This document shows positions 1 to 5,790 of a DNA stretch of 10,204 nt, piece after piece (the stretch's first letter is position 1; every line of letters starts with the position of its first letter). The position numbers and the translations under genes are program-made. This DNA is from Actinomycetes bacterium. Lineage in GTDB: Bacteria; Actinomycetota; Actinomycetes; Actinomycetales; Cellulomonadaceae. The stretch lies in the NCBI GenBank assembly GCA_023426865.1, contig JAEZBT010000302.1:1-10204 (forward strand). Direction: 5' to 3'. The notes beneath the pieces were generated by a model. That model did no database searches, was not told the origin of the DNA, and worked only from the letters and a program-made list of their open reading frames with translations.

Positions 1-358
1 CCACGGCGACCGCGGGGTCGCCGACATGTGCCCGATCGTGGTGGTCCAGGCCGGTGAGGACCTCGCGGCGAGTGCGTCGCCAGGTGTCGATGCGCAGGTT
101 CGCCAGGATGCGGCGGGCGTAGGCCAAGGGGTCGCCGTCCCGGGCCGAGCTCCACGCCCGCCACGTGCGCTCGAACGTGGCCTGGGTCAGCTCGTCAGCA
201 CGCACGGCATCCCCGCACAGCAGGAACGCCATCCGGTACAGGGGGTTCTTCGTGGCCTCGACGAACGCGCGGAACTCCTCCACGCGTGTCGCGCCCGTGA
301 CGACCCTGACCGTCTCGCCGACACCCGGCCCGGTCGCGCGCCGTGTTCTCGTGCCCAT
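1..358 (-). CDS. SigE-like ECF RNA polymerase sigma factor, partial (C-terminus beyond left edge)
   Basis: The reading frame opens at an ATG and stays open to the edge, giving 119 visible residues. Residues about 32-69 look like sigma region 2 of small actinobacterial ECF factors (FVEATKNPLYRMAFLLCGD, then ELTQATFERTWRAW). Residues 79-95 (AYARRILANLRIDTWRR) match the -10-recognising helix of region 2.4. Family members are about 170 residues, so sigma region 4 is expected beyond the window. The ATG has only a distant GGGGAG (13 nt upstream), so the start is uncertain; an in-frame GTG at codon 26 is the main alternative. The first 25 residues are basic and low in similarity, which fits either reading. 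An ECF-like promoter lies upstream. No anti-sigma gene is visible; it could lie to the left. The family call is firm; the regulon is unknown. Confidence 0.85.
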   Translation of the reverse strand, partial: MGTRTRRATGPGVGETVRVVTGATRVEEFRAFVEATKNPLYRMAFLLCGDAVRADELTQATFERTWRAWSSARDGDPLAYARRILANLRIDTWRRTRREVLTGLDHHDRAHVGDPAVAV

Positions 359-412
359 GGCGGCCGCGCAGCTCCCCGCATCGGGTAGGTTCTCGATCCC
401 TCTCACGCCCCC

Positions 413-441
413 TACACGCAACACAAGGCATTCAGGGTTCC
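413..441 (-). promoter_or_regulatory. Candidate ECF-type promoter for the sigma factor gene
   Basis: Read on the minus strand, GGAACC (441-436) is followed after 17 nt by CGTGTA (418-413). This fits the usual ECF layout of a GGAAC -35 element and a CGT-containing -10 element. It would start transcription about 45-50 nt upstream of the sigma gene ATG, as expected if the sigma factor activates its own gene. The rest of the 359-605 gap shows nothing strong apart from a small CCGCC-GGT-GGCGG hairpin at 451-463. This is a motif match only. Confidence 0.45.
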
Positions 442-605
442 ATCGATGCCCCGCCGGTGGCGGCGATGAGTCCGACACCCGGGCAGGTCCAGCATGCAGT
501 GCCGCACGCGGACTCGCTGAGCCTCGCATCGGCAGCGGGGCCCGACCGACCGGAAGGGTGCTTGGCGATGTCCTCGGGCGACGCGGCCTGCCGCCCAGTG
601 AGCCG

Positions 606-1640
606 CTACACCGGTGCCGGGTTGCGCCGGGCGAAGCCCTCCTGCCGCTGGTACGGGAAGTGGGGGTACGGGTGCTCCACCTGACTGACCGCGTCGAGGC
701 GAGCCATCTGGTCGGCGGTGAGATCCCAGCCCACGGCACCGAGGTTGTCGAGCAGCTGCTCTTCCGTGCGGGCCCCGAGGATGACACTGGTGACGGTGGG
801 TCGGTTCAGGAGCCAGCGGATCGCGACCTGCGGGACCGAACGACCGACCTCGGCCGCGATCTCGAGGAGGACGTCGACGACGTCATACATCAGCTCGTCG
901 TCGACCGGCGGTCCGTACGTGGACGTCTCGTGAAGACGGCTGCCGGGCGGGATCGGTCGGTCCCGGCGGACGCGCCCGGTGAGCCGGCCCCATCCCAGTG
1001 GGCTCCACACGAGGGCCCCGAGTCCCTGGTCGAGGCCGAGGGGCAGCAGCTCGGCCTCGTAGTCGCGGCCGACGAGCGAGTAGTACACCTGGTTGGCGAC
1101 GTACCGGGGGTACCCGTAGCGGTCGGCGACGGCCAGGGACTTCATGATCTGCCAGCCGGCGAAGTTGGAGACCCCGATGTACCGCACCTTTCCCGAGCGG
1201 ACCAGGGCGTCGAGCGTCCAGAGCACCTCCTCGACCGGGGTGAACGCGTCGAAGGCGTGCAGCTGCAGGAGGTCGATGTGCTCGGTGCGCAGCCGGCGGA
1301 GTGCGGTGTCGACGGAGTCGACGAGACGGGCTCGTGAAGTGCCTGCGTCATTGGGGCCGTCCCCCGTCGGCAGGCCGACCTTCGTCGACAGCAGGACGCG
1401 ATCGCGCCGCCCCTGGAGGGCTTCGCCGAGGATCTCCTCGGACCGGCCGTCGGAGTACACGTCTGCGGTGTCGAAGAGGGTGACGCCTGCGTCGAGGCAC
1501 AGGTCGACGAGGCGCCGGGCGCCGGCAACGTCGGTGTTTCCCCAGTTCGAGAACAACGGTCCCGAGCCGCCGAAGGTGCCTGCCCCGAAGCTGAGCACGG
1601 GGATGCGCAGGCCTGACCGTCCGAGTCGTCGCGTCTCCAT
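606..1640 (-). CDS. Aldo/keto reductase (NADPH-dependent oxidoreductase)
   Basis: This 344-residue protein is a full-length soluble TIM-barrel aldo/keto reductase, expected to reduce aldehydes or ketones with NADPH. The catalytic tetrad is complete: D57 and Y62 in FDTADVYSDG, K87 in STKVG, H128 in LLQLHAFD. The N-terminal RRLGRSGLRIPVLSFG, the IGVSNF strand (155-160), the WSPLGWGRLTG loop (212-222) and the C-terminal cofactor region around SVILGARTEEQL (285-296) are all typical of the YajO/Tas-like group. The ATG at 1640 was chosen because family homology begins there. A longer frame reaches 1712 but would overlap the divergent HxlR gene and adds 24 atypical residues. No well-placed SD precedes 1640; AAGGAG lies more than 20 nt upstream. 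It is transcribed away from the HxlR gene 64 bp off, a classic regulator-target pair. The substrate cannot be read from sequence. Confidence 0.93.
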   Translation of the reverse strand: METRRLGRSGLRIPVLSFGAGTFGGSGPLFSNWGNTDVAGARRLVDLCLDAGVTLFDTADVYSDGRSEEILGEALQGRRDRVLLSTKVGLPTGDGPNDAGTSRARLVDSVDTALRRLRTEHIDLLQLHAFDAFTPVEEVLWTLDALVRSGKVRYIGVSNFAGWQIMKSLAVADRYGYPRYVANQVYYSLVGRDYEAELLPLGLDQGLGALVWSPLGWGRLTGRVRRDRPIPPGSRLHETSTYGPPVDDELMYDVVDVLLEIAAEVGRSVPQVAIRWLLNRPTVTSVILGARTEEQLLDNLGAVGWDLTADQMARLDAVSQVEHPYPHFPYQRQEGFARRNPAPV

Positions 1641-1667
1641 GCCGCCGATGATGCGATGACGGTCTCC

Positions 1668-1696
1668 TTGAGACAAGTAGTCACCTTCTGGTAACC
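1668..1696 (+). promoter_or_regulatory. Candidate promoter of the HxlR gene (leaderless)
   Basis: TTGAGA (1668-1673) and GTAACC (1691-1696) are 17 nt apart. Transcription would then begin within about 1-2 nt of the GTG start at 1705. There is no SD upstream of that GTG, so a leaderless transcript is likely. The -35 element is good and the -10 weak. Confidence 0.35.
1680..1695. promoter_or_regulatory. Imperfect inverted repeat, candidate HxlR operator
   Basis: GTCACC-TTCT-GGTAAC has arms matching at five of six positions. It lies between the divergent aldo/keto reductase and HxlR genes and overlaps the predicted HxlR -10 element, where an autoregulating winged-helix dimer could bind. A short CTTG-AGA-CAAG repeat sits just to its left (1667-1677). 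Function is inferred from position and symmetry only. Confidence 0.4.
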
Positions 1697-1704
1697 ATGG
1701 CTGC

Positions 1705-2067
1705 GTGGCCAACCCAGATGTCGCTCCCTACGGACCGAGGTACCCGGCCCGGCGGCTGCTCGAGCTCGTCGGTGACAAGTGGACGCCGATCGTGCTGTTC
1801 AGCCTGTCCGCCTCGACGAAGCGCTTCAGCGAGATCCAACGAGCCGTCCCCGACGTGTCGAAGAAGATGCTCATCCAGGTGCTCCGTGCGCTCGAGCAGA
1901 CGGGGCTGGTCGAACGGACGGTCTACCCGGTGGTACCCCCGAAGACGGAGTACCGGTTGACGGCCGACGGACGTCGTCTGCACGAGCCCGTCGCCGCGCT
2001 GTGCACCTGGGCCGCTGAGCACGAGGCGTTCCTGGACGAGCTGCACGAGCGCCGGGCTGGCGCATGA
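1705..2067 (+). CDS. HxlR-family winged helix-turn-helix transcriptional regulator
   Basis: The 120-residue product is the usual size for HxlR/MarR-like DNA-binding dimers. It shows the family core in order: LLELVGDKWTPIVLFSL (18-34), the recognition-helix region RFSEIQRAVPDVSKKML (40-56), LIQVLRALEQTGLVERTVYP (56-75, the wing start) and the wing strand PPKTEYRLTADGR (78-90). The start is GTG at 1705; an in-frame TAG at 1678 rules out any longer protein, and no SD is present. The N-terminal cysteine used for redox sensing by YodB/HypR-type members is absent. The only cysteine is C100, near the C-terminal dimerisation helix. It faces the aldo/keto reductase gene across 64 bp and most likely controls it and itself. 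The inducer is unknown. Confidence 0.92.
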   Translation: MANPDVAPYGPRYPARRLLELVGDKWTPIVLFSLSASTKRFSEIQRAVPDVSKKMLIQVLRALEQTGLVERTVYPVVPPKTEYRLTADGRRLHEPVAALCTWAAEHEAFLDELHERRAGA

Positions 2068-2136
2068 CGACGGGCTCCGTGTGACGGGGGCGGCGAGTCG
2101 GATGCGGTCGCCCTGCGGCGAAAACTCGATGCACCC

Positions 2137-2853
2137 GTGTCTGCCCGGGCATACGTTCGTCACGTGACCGACCTGCAGGAACCGTTGGAGCACGTGTTGC
2201 TCGAGGACGTCCGGGTGGCCGTCTATGCGGCCCTGGCGTCGACCGGTCGGCTGCCGGCCGACTCGGAGCTGGCCCGACTCGCAGGAAGCCCCGCCCGCGC
2301 AAGGGCAGCGATCGAGCAGCTGGCCGAGCAGCGCGCGTGGGCGCTCGGCACGGACGGGGAGATCGTGCTGGCGCACCCGTTCGCGACCCGGTCGTTCGGC
2401 TACAGCGTGATGAGCGACACGACGCTGTGGTGGGGTGGCTGCGCGTGGGACTCCTTCGCGATCCCCCATCTCGTGCCCGACTGCGGGCCGGTGGTCGTCG
2501 CGGGGGCGTGTCCCGCGTGTGATCGGGCGCTCGCCTGGCGCGTCGACACGACGTCGCCGCCCGAGGGTCGGGAGCGCGCGCACTTCCTCGTCCCCACGGC
2601 TCGGATGTGGGACGACGTCGTCCACACCTGCAGCAACCAGCTGCTCTTCTGCGACGACGCCTGCATCGACCGCTGGCTCGCTCGCACGGGCCATCCGGAG
2701 GGCTACCGAATGGACCTCGACACGCTGTGGCGCTTCGCCGCGGGGTGGTACGAGGGCCGGCTCGAGAGGGGCTATCGCCGGCGAGAGCCTGCCGACGCCC
2801 ACGCCTACTTCCGACAGGTGGGGCTGCACGGCCCGTTCTGGGGCCTCAGCTGA
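2137..2853 (+). CDS. Alkylmercury (organomercurial) lyase family protein, MerB-like
   Basis: MerB cleaves carbon-mercury bonds and releases Hg(II). This 238-residue protein has an N-terminal winged-helix-like part (about 39-82, LPADSELARLAGSPARAR) followed by the MerB core. C102 and D105 in WWGGCAWDSFAIP match E. coli plasmid MerB C96 and D99 (WCALDTLIFP). C165 in VVHTCSNQLLF matches C159. All three catalytic residues are therefore present. Extra cysteines at 116, 125, 128 (CPAC), 172 and 176 are notable. The tail, about 190-237 (LDTLWRFAAGWYEGRL, ending GLHGPFWGL), extends beyond classical MerB and is, as I recall, typical of actinobacterial members. Start is GTG 2137, or GTG at 2164 (codon 10); neither has an SD. 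No merA, merR or mercury transporter gene is visible, so a substrate other than organomercury is possible. The 3' end overlaps the convergent NTF2-like gene by 8 bp. Confidence 0.8.
   Translation: MSARAYVRHVTDLQEPLEHVLLEDVRVAVYAALASTGRLPADSELARLAGSPARARAAIEQLAEQRAWALGTDGEIVLAHPFATRSFGYSVMSDTTLWWGGCAWDSFAIPHLVPDCGPVVVAGACPACDRALAWRVDTTSPPEGRERAHFLVPTARMWDDVVHTCSNQLLFCDDACIDRWLARTGHPEGYRMDLDTLWRFAAGWYEGRLERGYRRREPADAHAYFRQVGLHGPFWGLS
2159..2168. repeat. Perfect 10-bp palindrome at the merB-like gene start
   Basis: GTCACGTGAC is perfectly symmetric and includes the alternative GTG start (2164) of the MerB-like gene. If that GTG is the true start, a protein bound here would block initiation. Symmetry does not extend into the flanks, so chance remains a fair explanation. 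Confidence 0.25.
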
Positions 2854-3313
2854 CGACGCTCCCGCCGGTGAGGTGCGCATCGAAGGCCGCGGCTCGTTCG
2901 GTGTCCTCGTAGTCCTCCTGCCGCTGGATCTTCCCCCATCGGGTATCGATCATGAGGACGACGCGGTTGCTGTAGACGTCGCGGCCGACCTCAGGGCCCG
3001 GTACCCATACGTGGGCCCGCACGGCGGCGCGCAGCGCCCACGGCGGTCCGTTCACGAGGATGTCCTCCACGGCCATCTGGATGCCGTGTCGCGCGTAGCC
3101 ACGCAGGAACGCCTCGATCTCGTCGCGTCCCTGGTGCGACGGGTGGGCGGAGCGCCCCAGTGTCGGTTCCCGGAACTGCCCGCTCCACGTGTTGCGGCCC
3201 GGGAAGCACAGGGTGGCGCTCCTGGAGAACATGGCCAGCGCCGGCTCGTGGCGCCCGGCGTTCAGGGCGGCGATGTTGCGTCGAATCATCCAGCGCACGG
3301 CGGCCTTGATCAC
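2846..3313 (-). CDS. SnoaL/NTF2-like domain protein (nuclear transport factor 2 family)
   Basis: This 155-residue protein has the pattern of a single cone-shaped alpha+beta NTF2-like domain. The N-terminal helix holds NIAALNAGRHEPALAMFS (13-30); the helix around GRDEIEAFLRGYARHGI (62-78) follows; the closing strands contain VYSNRVVLMIDTRWGKIQ (113-130) with the common W-G-K-I turn and QEDYEDTERAAAFDAHL (132-148). Such proteins are enzymes (isomerases, hydrolases) or ligand binders; no catalytic assignment is possible here. It starts with GTG at 3313, and that codon overlaps the TGA of the upstream esterase gene (GTGA, 4 bp), which implies translational coupling and joint function. Its 3' end overlaps the convergent MerB-like gene by 8 bp. 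It is the last gene of the probable TetR-esterase-NTF2 transcript. Confidence 0.82.
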   Translation of the reverse strand: MIKAAVRWMIRRNIAALNAGRHEPALAMFSRSATLCFPGRNTWSGQFREPTLGRSAHPSHQGRDEIEAFLRGYARHGIQMAVEDILVNGPPWALRAAVRAHVWVPGPEVGRDVYSNRVVLMIDTRWGKIQRQEDYEDTERAAAFDAHLTGGSVVS

Positions 3314-4128
3314 GGCGCGCCCCCCGCGACGTCGGACTCGGCCGCCGGCTGCAGCAGCGCCTGCCCGACGAACGTGAGCCCAGCCCGCTGGAGCTCCGCC
3401 ATCCCGGCATCCATGTGACCGCCACCTGCGACGACGAGGTACTGGTGGGACACGTCGGCCGCAAGGAGCTGGGCGTGGAGGTGCTCGCTCCCGTCGCGCA
3501 GCCCGAACTCGTCTCGTTCGCCCACACCGAGGAAGAGCGCCATCCCCCGCTGTCGGATGGCGTCGAGGTTCGCGAGCAGCCGCTCGTGCACGCGCTCCCC
3601 GGGGAGCAGGTCGAGGGCCGCAAGGAGCTCGCCGAGCACCGCCTGGCGGTTGCGTTCCGGCACGTCCGAGGTGGTGCTCCCCGGGAACACGGCAGGCGCC
3701 AGCGCGGCGGCCGCGACGTATCGATCAGGGTTGCCGAAGGCGAGCTTCAGCGCACCGAACCCGCCCATCGAGGCACCGACGACCGCGAGTCGTGAGCGGT
3801 CGATCGGGCGGAGCCGGCTGACGAAGTCCGGCAGCTCGTCACCGACCACCGATCCCCATCGGGACCCCTCCGGCCAGTCGAGGTAGAAGCCGCCCTCGGT
3901 GGGGGTGCTGGCGCACGCGACGACGCACGGAGGCAGTGCGCCGGTGACCCACAGCTGGTGGATGAGCGGAGCGTGCAGGTCGAGCGACTGCGCAGACGAC
4001 ATCGCTCCGTGCAGGAGCAGGACCAGCGGGAGCGGCTCGTCCGCCGGGCCGGCGGCGAGGACCCGGACGTCGACCTCGGCCGAGGCGTTGGTCGACGGCA
4101 TGCGGTGCTGCTCGATCTTCGGTGACAT
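3310..4128 (-). CDS. Alpha/beta hydrolase, esterase family (paralogue of the 6337-7167 gene)
   Basis: A 272-residue cytoplasmic hydrolase of the putative-esterase (esterase D-like) group; no signal peptide is seen. The fold markers are LPLVLLLHGAMSS (33-45, oxyanion region), GGFYLDWPEGSRW (79-91), the nucleophile elbow G-A-S-M-G-G with S120, the acid candidate D206 in GERDEF and H238 in AGGGH. The triad is therefore complete. The start is well supported: GAGGAGG sits 7 nt upstream of the ATG. The gene follows the TetR gene by 51 bp on the same strand and overlaps the next gene by GTGA. It resembles the second esterase in this window along its whole length. Physiological substrate is unknown; carboxyl-ester or thioester hydrolysis is the safe statement. 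Confidence 0.88.
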   Translation of the reverse strand: MSPKIEQHRMPSTNASAEVDVRVLAAGPADEPLPLVLLLHGAMSSAQSLDLHAPLIHQLWVTGALPPCVVACASTPTEGGFYLDWPEGSRWGSVVGDELPDFVSRLRPIDRSRLAVVGASMGGFGALKLAFGNPDRYVAAAALAPAVFPGSTTSDVPERNRQAVLGELLAALDLLPGERVHERLLANLDAIRQRGMALFLGVGERDEFGLRDGSEHLHAQLLAADVSHQYLVVAGGGHMDAGMAELQRAGLTFVGQALLQPAAESDVAGGAP

Positions 4129-4179
4129 GAGGGAACCTCCTCGTGACGCGGAACGACCGGCCGTCCCTTGGGGCGGGCC

Positions 4180-4770
4180 CTAGGGGTTGGCGGAGAGGGG
4201 GGCGAGGGCGGCGTCGACGGCCGCCCGGAGGTGGGCCGGCTCGGGTGTGACGCGCGCCAGCACATGGAGGCCCTGCATGAGCGCCACGAGCATGCGGGCG
4301 GCGCCCTCGGGCTCGACGGCGGCGGCGACCTCGCCCTCCCGCTGCGCCCGTGCCAGCGCCTCGGCGATGCTGCGCTCCAGCTCGAGCAGTGCGTCACGCA
4401 CGATGGCTGTGGCGGCGGGGTCGTCGGACAGCTCGGTGGCCGTGTTGCCGAGCATGCAGCCCCGTGGATGGTCGCTGGAGGCTGCGGCAGCGATCTGTTG
4501 CAGCACGCTCCGGAGGCGAGGTAGCACCGGACCGGGATCCTGCAGCGTCGTACCGAAGGCGCGCTGGCGCTGGGCGTAGTGCTCCAAGGAGCGGAGGAAG
4601 AGGCTGCGCTTGTCGCCGAAGGCGGCCTGCAGGCTGCCGGGCAGGAGCCCGGCGCGCTCGCCGACGCGCCGCATGCTCGCACCGCCATAGCCGTGCTGCC
4701 AGAAGACCTCGGTCGCGGCGTCTACGACCTCGGACTCGTCGAAGCTGCGCGGCCGTCCCGTGCGGACCAT
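4180..4770 (-). CDS. TetR/AcrR-family transcriptional repressor, possible electrophile sensor
   Basis: This 196-residue regulator has an N-terminal helix-turn-helix (about 10-57: FDESEVVDAATEVFWQHGYGG, then MRRVGERAGLLPGSLQAAFGDK) and a helical ligand-binding half. The C-terminal half begins around RGCMLGNTATELSDDP (103-118), a segment typical of the TetR group that includes E. coli NemR. C105 is its only cysteine and lines up with NemR C106, the redox-active residue. The NemR lysine 175 partner appears replaced by R173. The gene is divergent from the reductase operon, with two matched operators between. Its ATG has no SD, and the predicted -10 lies 6 nt upstream, so translation is probably leaderless. 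It probably represses itself, the downstream esterase and NTF2 genes, and the divergent operon. Family is certain; the inducer is inferred. Confidence 0.93.
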   Translation of the reverse strand: MVRTGRPRSFDESEVVDAATEVFWQHGYGGASMRRVGERAGLLPGSLQAAFGDKRSLFLRSLEHYAQRQRAFGTTLQDPGPVLPRLRSVLQQIAAAASSDHPRGCMLGNTATELSDDPAATAIVRDALLELERSIAEALARAQREGEVAAAVEPEGAARMLVALMQGLHVLARVTPEPAHLRAAVDAALAPLSANP

Positions 4771-4776
4771 GAGTCG

Positions 4777-4805
4777 AGGGTACGACTTCTTGACTAGCCG
4801 TACAA
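4777..4805 (-). promoter_or_regulatory. Predicted promoter of the TetR gene
   Basis: On the minus strand, TTGTAC (4805-4800) and TACCCT (4782-4777) are 17 nt apart. The -10 hexamer ends 6 nt before the TetR ATG, so the transcript would start at or near the A of the ATG. The left operator (4787-4808) overlaps the -35 element and the spacer, which predicts autorepression. Confidence 0.55.
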
Positions 4806-4808
4806 GAA
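4787..4808. promoter_or_regulatory. TetR operator O1 (left copy)
   Basis: TTCTTG (4787-4792) and CAAGAA (4803-4808) form a perfect inverted repeat with a 10-bp spacer. Read on the minus strand, the spacer is TACGGCTAGT, nearly the spacer of the right copy. It covers the -35 hexamers of both divergent promoters, so one dimer here could shut off both directions. The near-identical second copy makes chance very unlikely. Confidence 0.85.
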
Positions 4809-4818
4809 TTTGTAGGTT
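4790..4818 (+). promoter_or_regulatory. Predicted promoter of the reductase-ABM-DDN operon
   Basis: TTGACT (4790-4795) and TAGGTT (4813-4818) are 17 nt apart, a good housekeeping-sigma match. Transcription should begin around 4824-4826, leaving about a 35-nt leader containing GAGGAG (4847-4852), 7 nt before the ATG at 4860. The left operator covers the -35 element; the right operator covers the start site. Confidence 0.6.
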
Positions 4819-4821
4819 GAT

Positions 4822-4843
4822 TTCTTGTTCGGCTGACCAAGAA
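4822..4843. promoter_or_regulatory. TetR operator O2 (right copy, inverted relative to O1)
   Basis: TTCTTG (4822-4827) and CAAGAA (4838-4843) again flank a 10-bp spacer, here TTCGGCTGAC. Aligned with O1 read in reverse, the spacers share T-W-CGGCT-RRY. The two sites are therefore inverted copies, with centres 35 bp apart. O2 lies over the predicted start of the rightward transcript, suited to blocking initiation of the operon rather than of the TetR gene. Confidence 0.85.
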
Positions 4844-4859
4844 TTCGAGGAGAAGGTCC

Positions 4860-5465
4860 ATGGGATCGGTGTTCGCGCACATCAGCGTCTCGGTCGACGG
4901 CTACGTCGCCGACGCTGCCGGCGGGCTTGGCTGGTGGTCGGCGGACGATGAGTTCGACCGCTACATCGACGGCATGCTCGAGTCGATCAGCGGCATGGTC
5001 TTCGGCCGCGTCGCCTTCGACGCGCTCGCCCAGTTCTGGCCCACCGCCGGGCCGGAGGTCTCCCTGATCCAGCGGCACCGGATGCACGAGCTGCCCAAGT
5101 ACGTCCTCAGCCACGCGCCGCTCGACACCACCTGGCACAACAGTCACCGGCTCGCGGGCGACCCGCGGTGGGCGATCGAGAGCGTGGCCCGGGATGCAGC
5201 CGGCGACATCGCCGTGTTCGCCGGTGCGGGGGCCATCAGGGCGGCCCTCTCGTCCGGTGTGCTCGACGAGCTGCGTCTCGTCGTCCATCCCGTGCTGGTC
5301 GGATCGGGCCTCCCGCTGTTCGACGGCACCCACCCGGCACAGTCGCTGCGGGTGCGTGAGACGACCTCGTTCGGCTCGGGAGCACACGTCGTCCGCTATT
5401 CGTTGCCCGCGCCGGCGGAACGGCTCCCTGCCGCGACCCCTGCCACGGTGGGCTCGCCATGGTGA
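4860..5465 (+). CDS. Dihydrofolate reductase-like / RibD C-terminal domain reductase
   Basis: The 201-residue protein belongs to the RibD_C family of NADPH-binding, DHFR-fold reductases common in actinobacteria. It shows HISVSVDGYVAD (7-18), the G-R-x-x-F-D segment (49-54, usually GRxTYE), KYVLS (80-84), the nucleotide-binding AGAGAIRAAL (121-130) and DELRLVVHPVLVGSGLPLF (136-154). The last 20 residues, rich in A and P, are beyond the domain. Most such stand-alone proteins are not true folate enzymes, and folA-type assignment is not supported. The ATG has GAGGAG 7 nt upstream. It is the first gene of a three-gene operon and overlaps the next by 7 bp. Control by the divergent TetR protein through the twin operators is strongly suggested. 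Confidence 0.88.
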   Translation: MGSVFAHISVSVDGYVADAAGGLGWWSADDEFDRYIDGMLESISGMVFGRVAFDALAQFWPTAGPEVSLIQRHRMHELPKYVLSHAPLDTTWHNSHRLAGDPRWAIESVARDAAGDIAVFAGAGAIRAALSSGVLDELRLVVHPVLVGSGLPLFDGTHPAQSLRVRETTSFGSGAHVVRYSLPAPAERLPAATPATVGSPW

Positions 5466-5767
5466 TCGTGGCCGGACACCTCATCGTCGACCCCGGAGCA
5501 CGCGCCGCGTACCTCGAGGGGTGCGTTCCGATCGTCGAGCAGGCACGGCGCACCGCCGGCTGCCTCGAGTTCAGCCTGGCTCCCGACCCGGTCGACCCCT
5601 CCCGGGTCAACGTCCTCGAGCGCTGGGAGTCGCGCATCGCGCTGGACCGGTTCCGTGGCGAAGGGCCCGACGACGACCAGCGGGCCGCCCTCAGATCCGT
5701 CGACATCGCGGACTACGAGGTCGACTGGCCGGTTGCCTACCCGGAAGGACGGGGCACGGCGCGGTGA
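5459..5767 (+). CDS. Antibiotic biosynthesis monooxygenase (ABM/YgiN-like) domain protein
   Basis: A 102-residue protein matching the small dimeric ferredoxin-like ABM family. Segments are VIVAGHLIVDPGARAAYLEG (2-21), PIVEQARRTAGCLEFSLAPDP (24-44, with the typical R-x-x-x-G-C-L-E-F), and VNVLERWESRIALDRF (50-65, the E-R-W-x-S strand and helix). The family includes cofactor-free monooxygenases acting on quinols and polyketides, such as YgiN. Which substrate applies is not visible. The start ATG lies inside the end of the reductase gene (7-bp overlap) and the TGA touches the next reading frame, so expression is coupled. The position between two reductases fits a redox role on a small aromatic or quinone-like compound; this is inference. 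Confidence 0.85.
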   Translation: MVIVAGHLIVDPGARAAYLEGCVPIVEQARRTAGCLEFSLAPDPVDPSRVNVLERWESRIALDRFRGEGPDDDQRAALRSVDIADYEVDWPVAYPEGRGTAR

Positions 5768-5790
5768 TGGCGACCTGGAGAGGGAGACCG

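Noticed and set aside
165..1337. Long plus-strand open frame opposite the aldo/keto reductase and the sigma gene
   Set aside because: No family resemblance; it crosses two real genes and a gap on the other strand, as expected for a high-GC shadow frame.
1641..1712. 24-residue N-terminal extension of the aldo/keto reductase
   Set aside because: It would overlap the start of the divergent HxlR gene, and family similarity begins at the ATG at 1640.
2108..2121. TCGCC-CTGC-GGCGA mini-hairpin after the HxlR gene
   Set aside because: A 5-bp stem is too short to call a terminator in DNA this GC-rich.
1681..2880. 399-codon minus-strand open frame opposite the HxlR and MerB-like genes
   Set aside because: Both genes on the plus strand match known families along their length; the antisense frame is low-complexity in R, G and A with no recognisable domain.
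5194..5790. Upstream part of the frame that ends with the DDN-like protein
   Set aside because: The first two thirds are Arg/Pro-rich antiphase sequence over the DHFR-like and ABM genes; family similarity begins at 5791.
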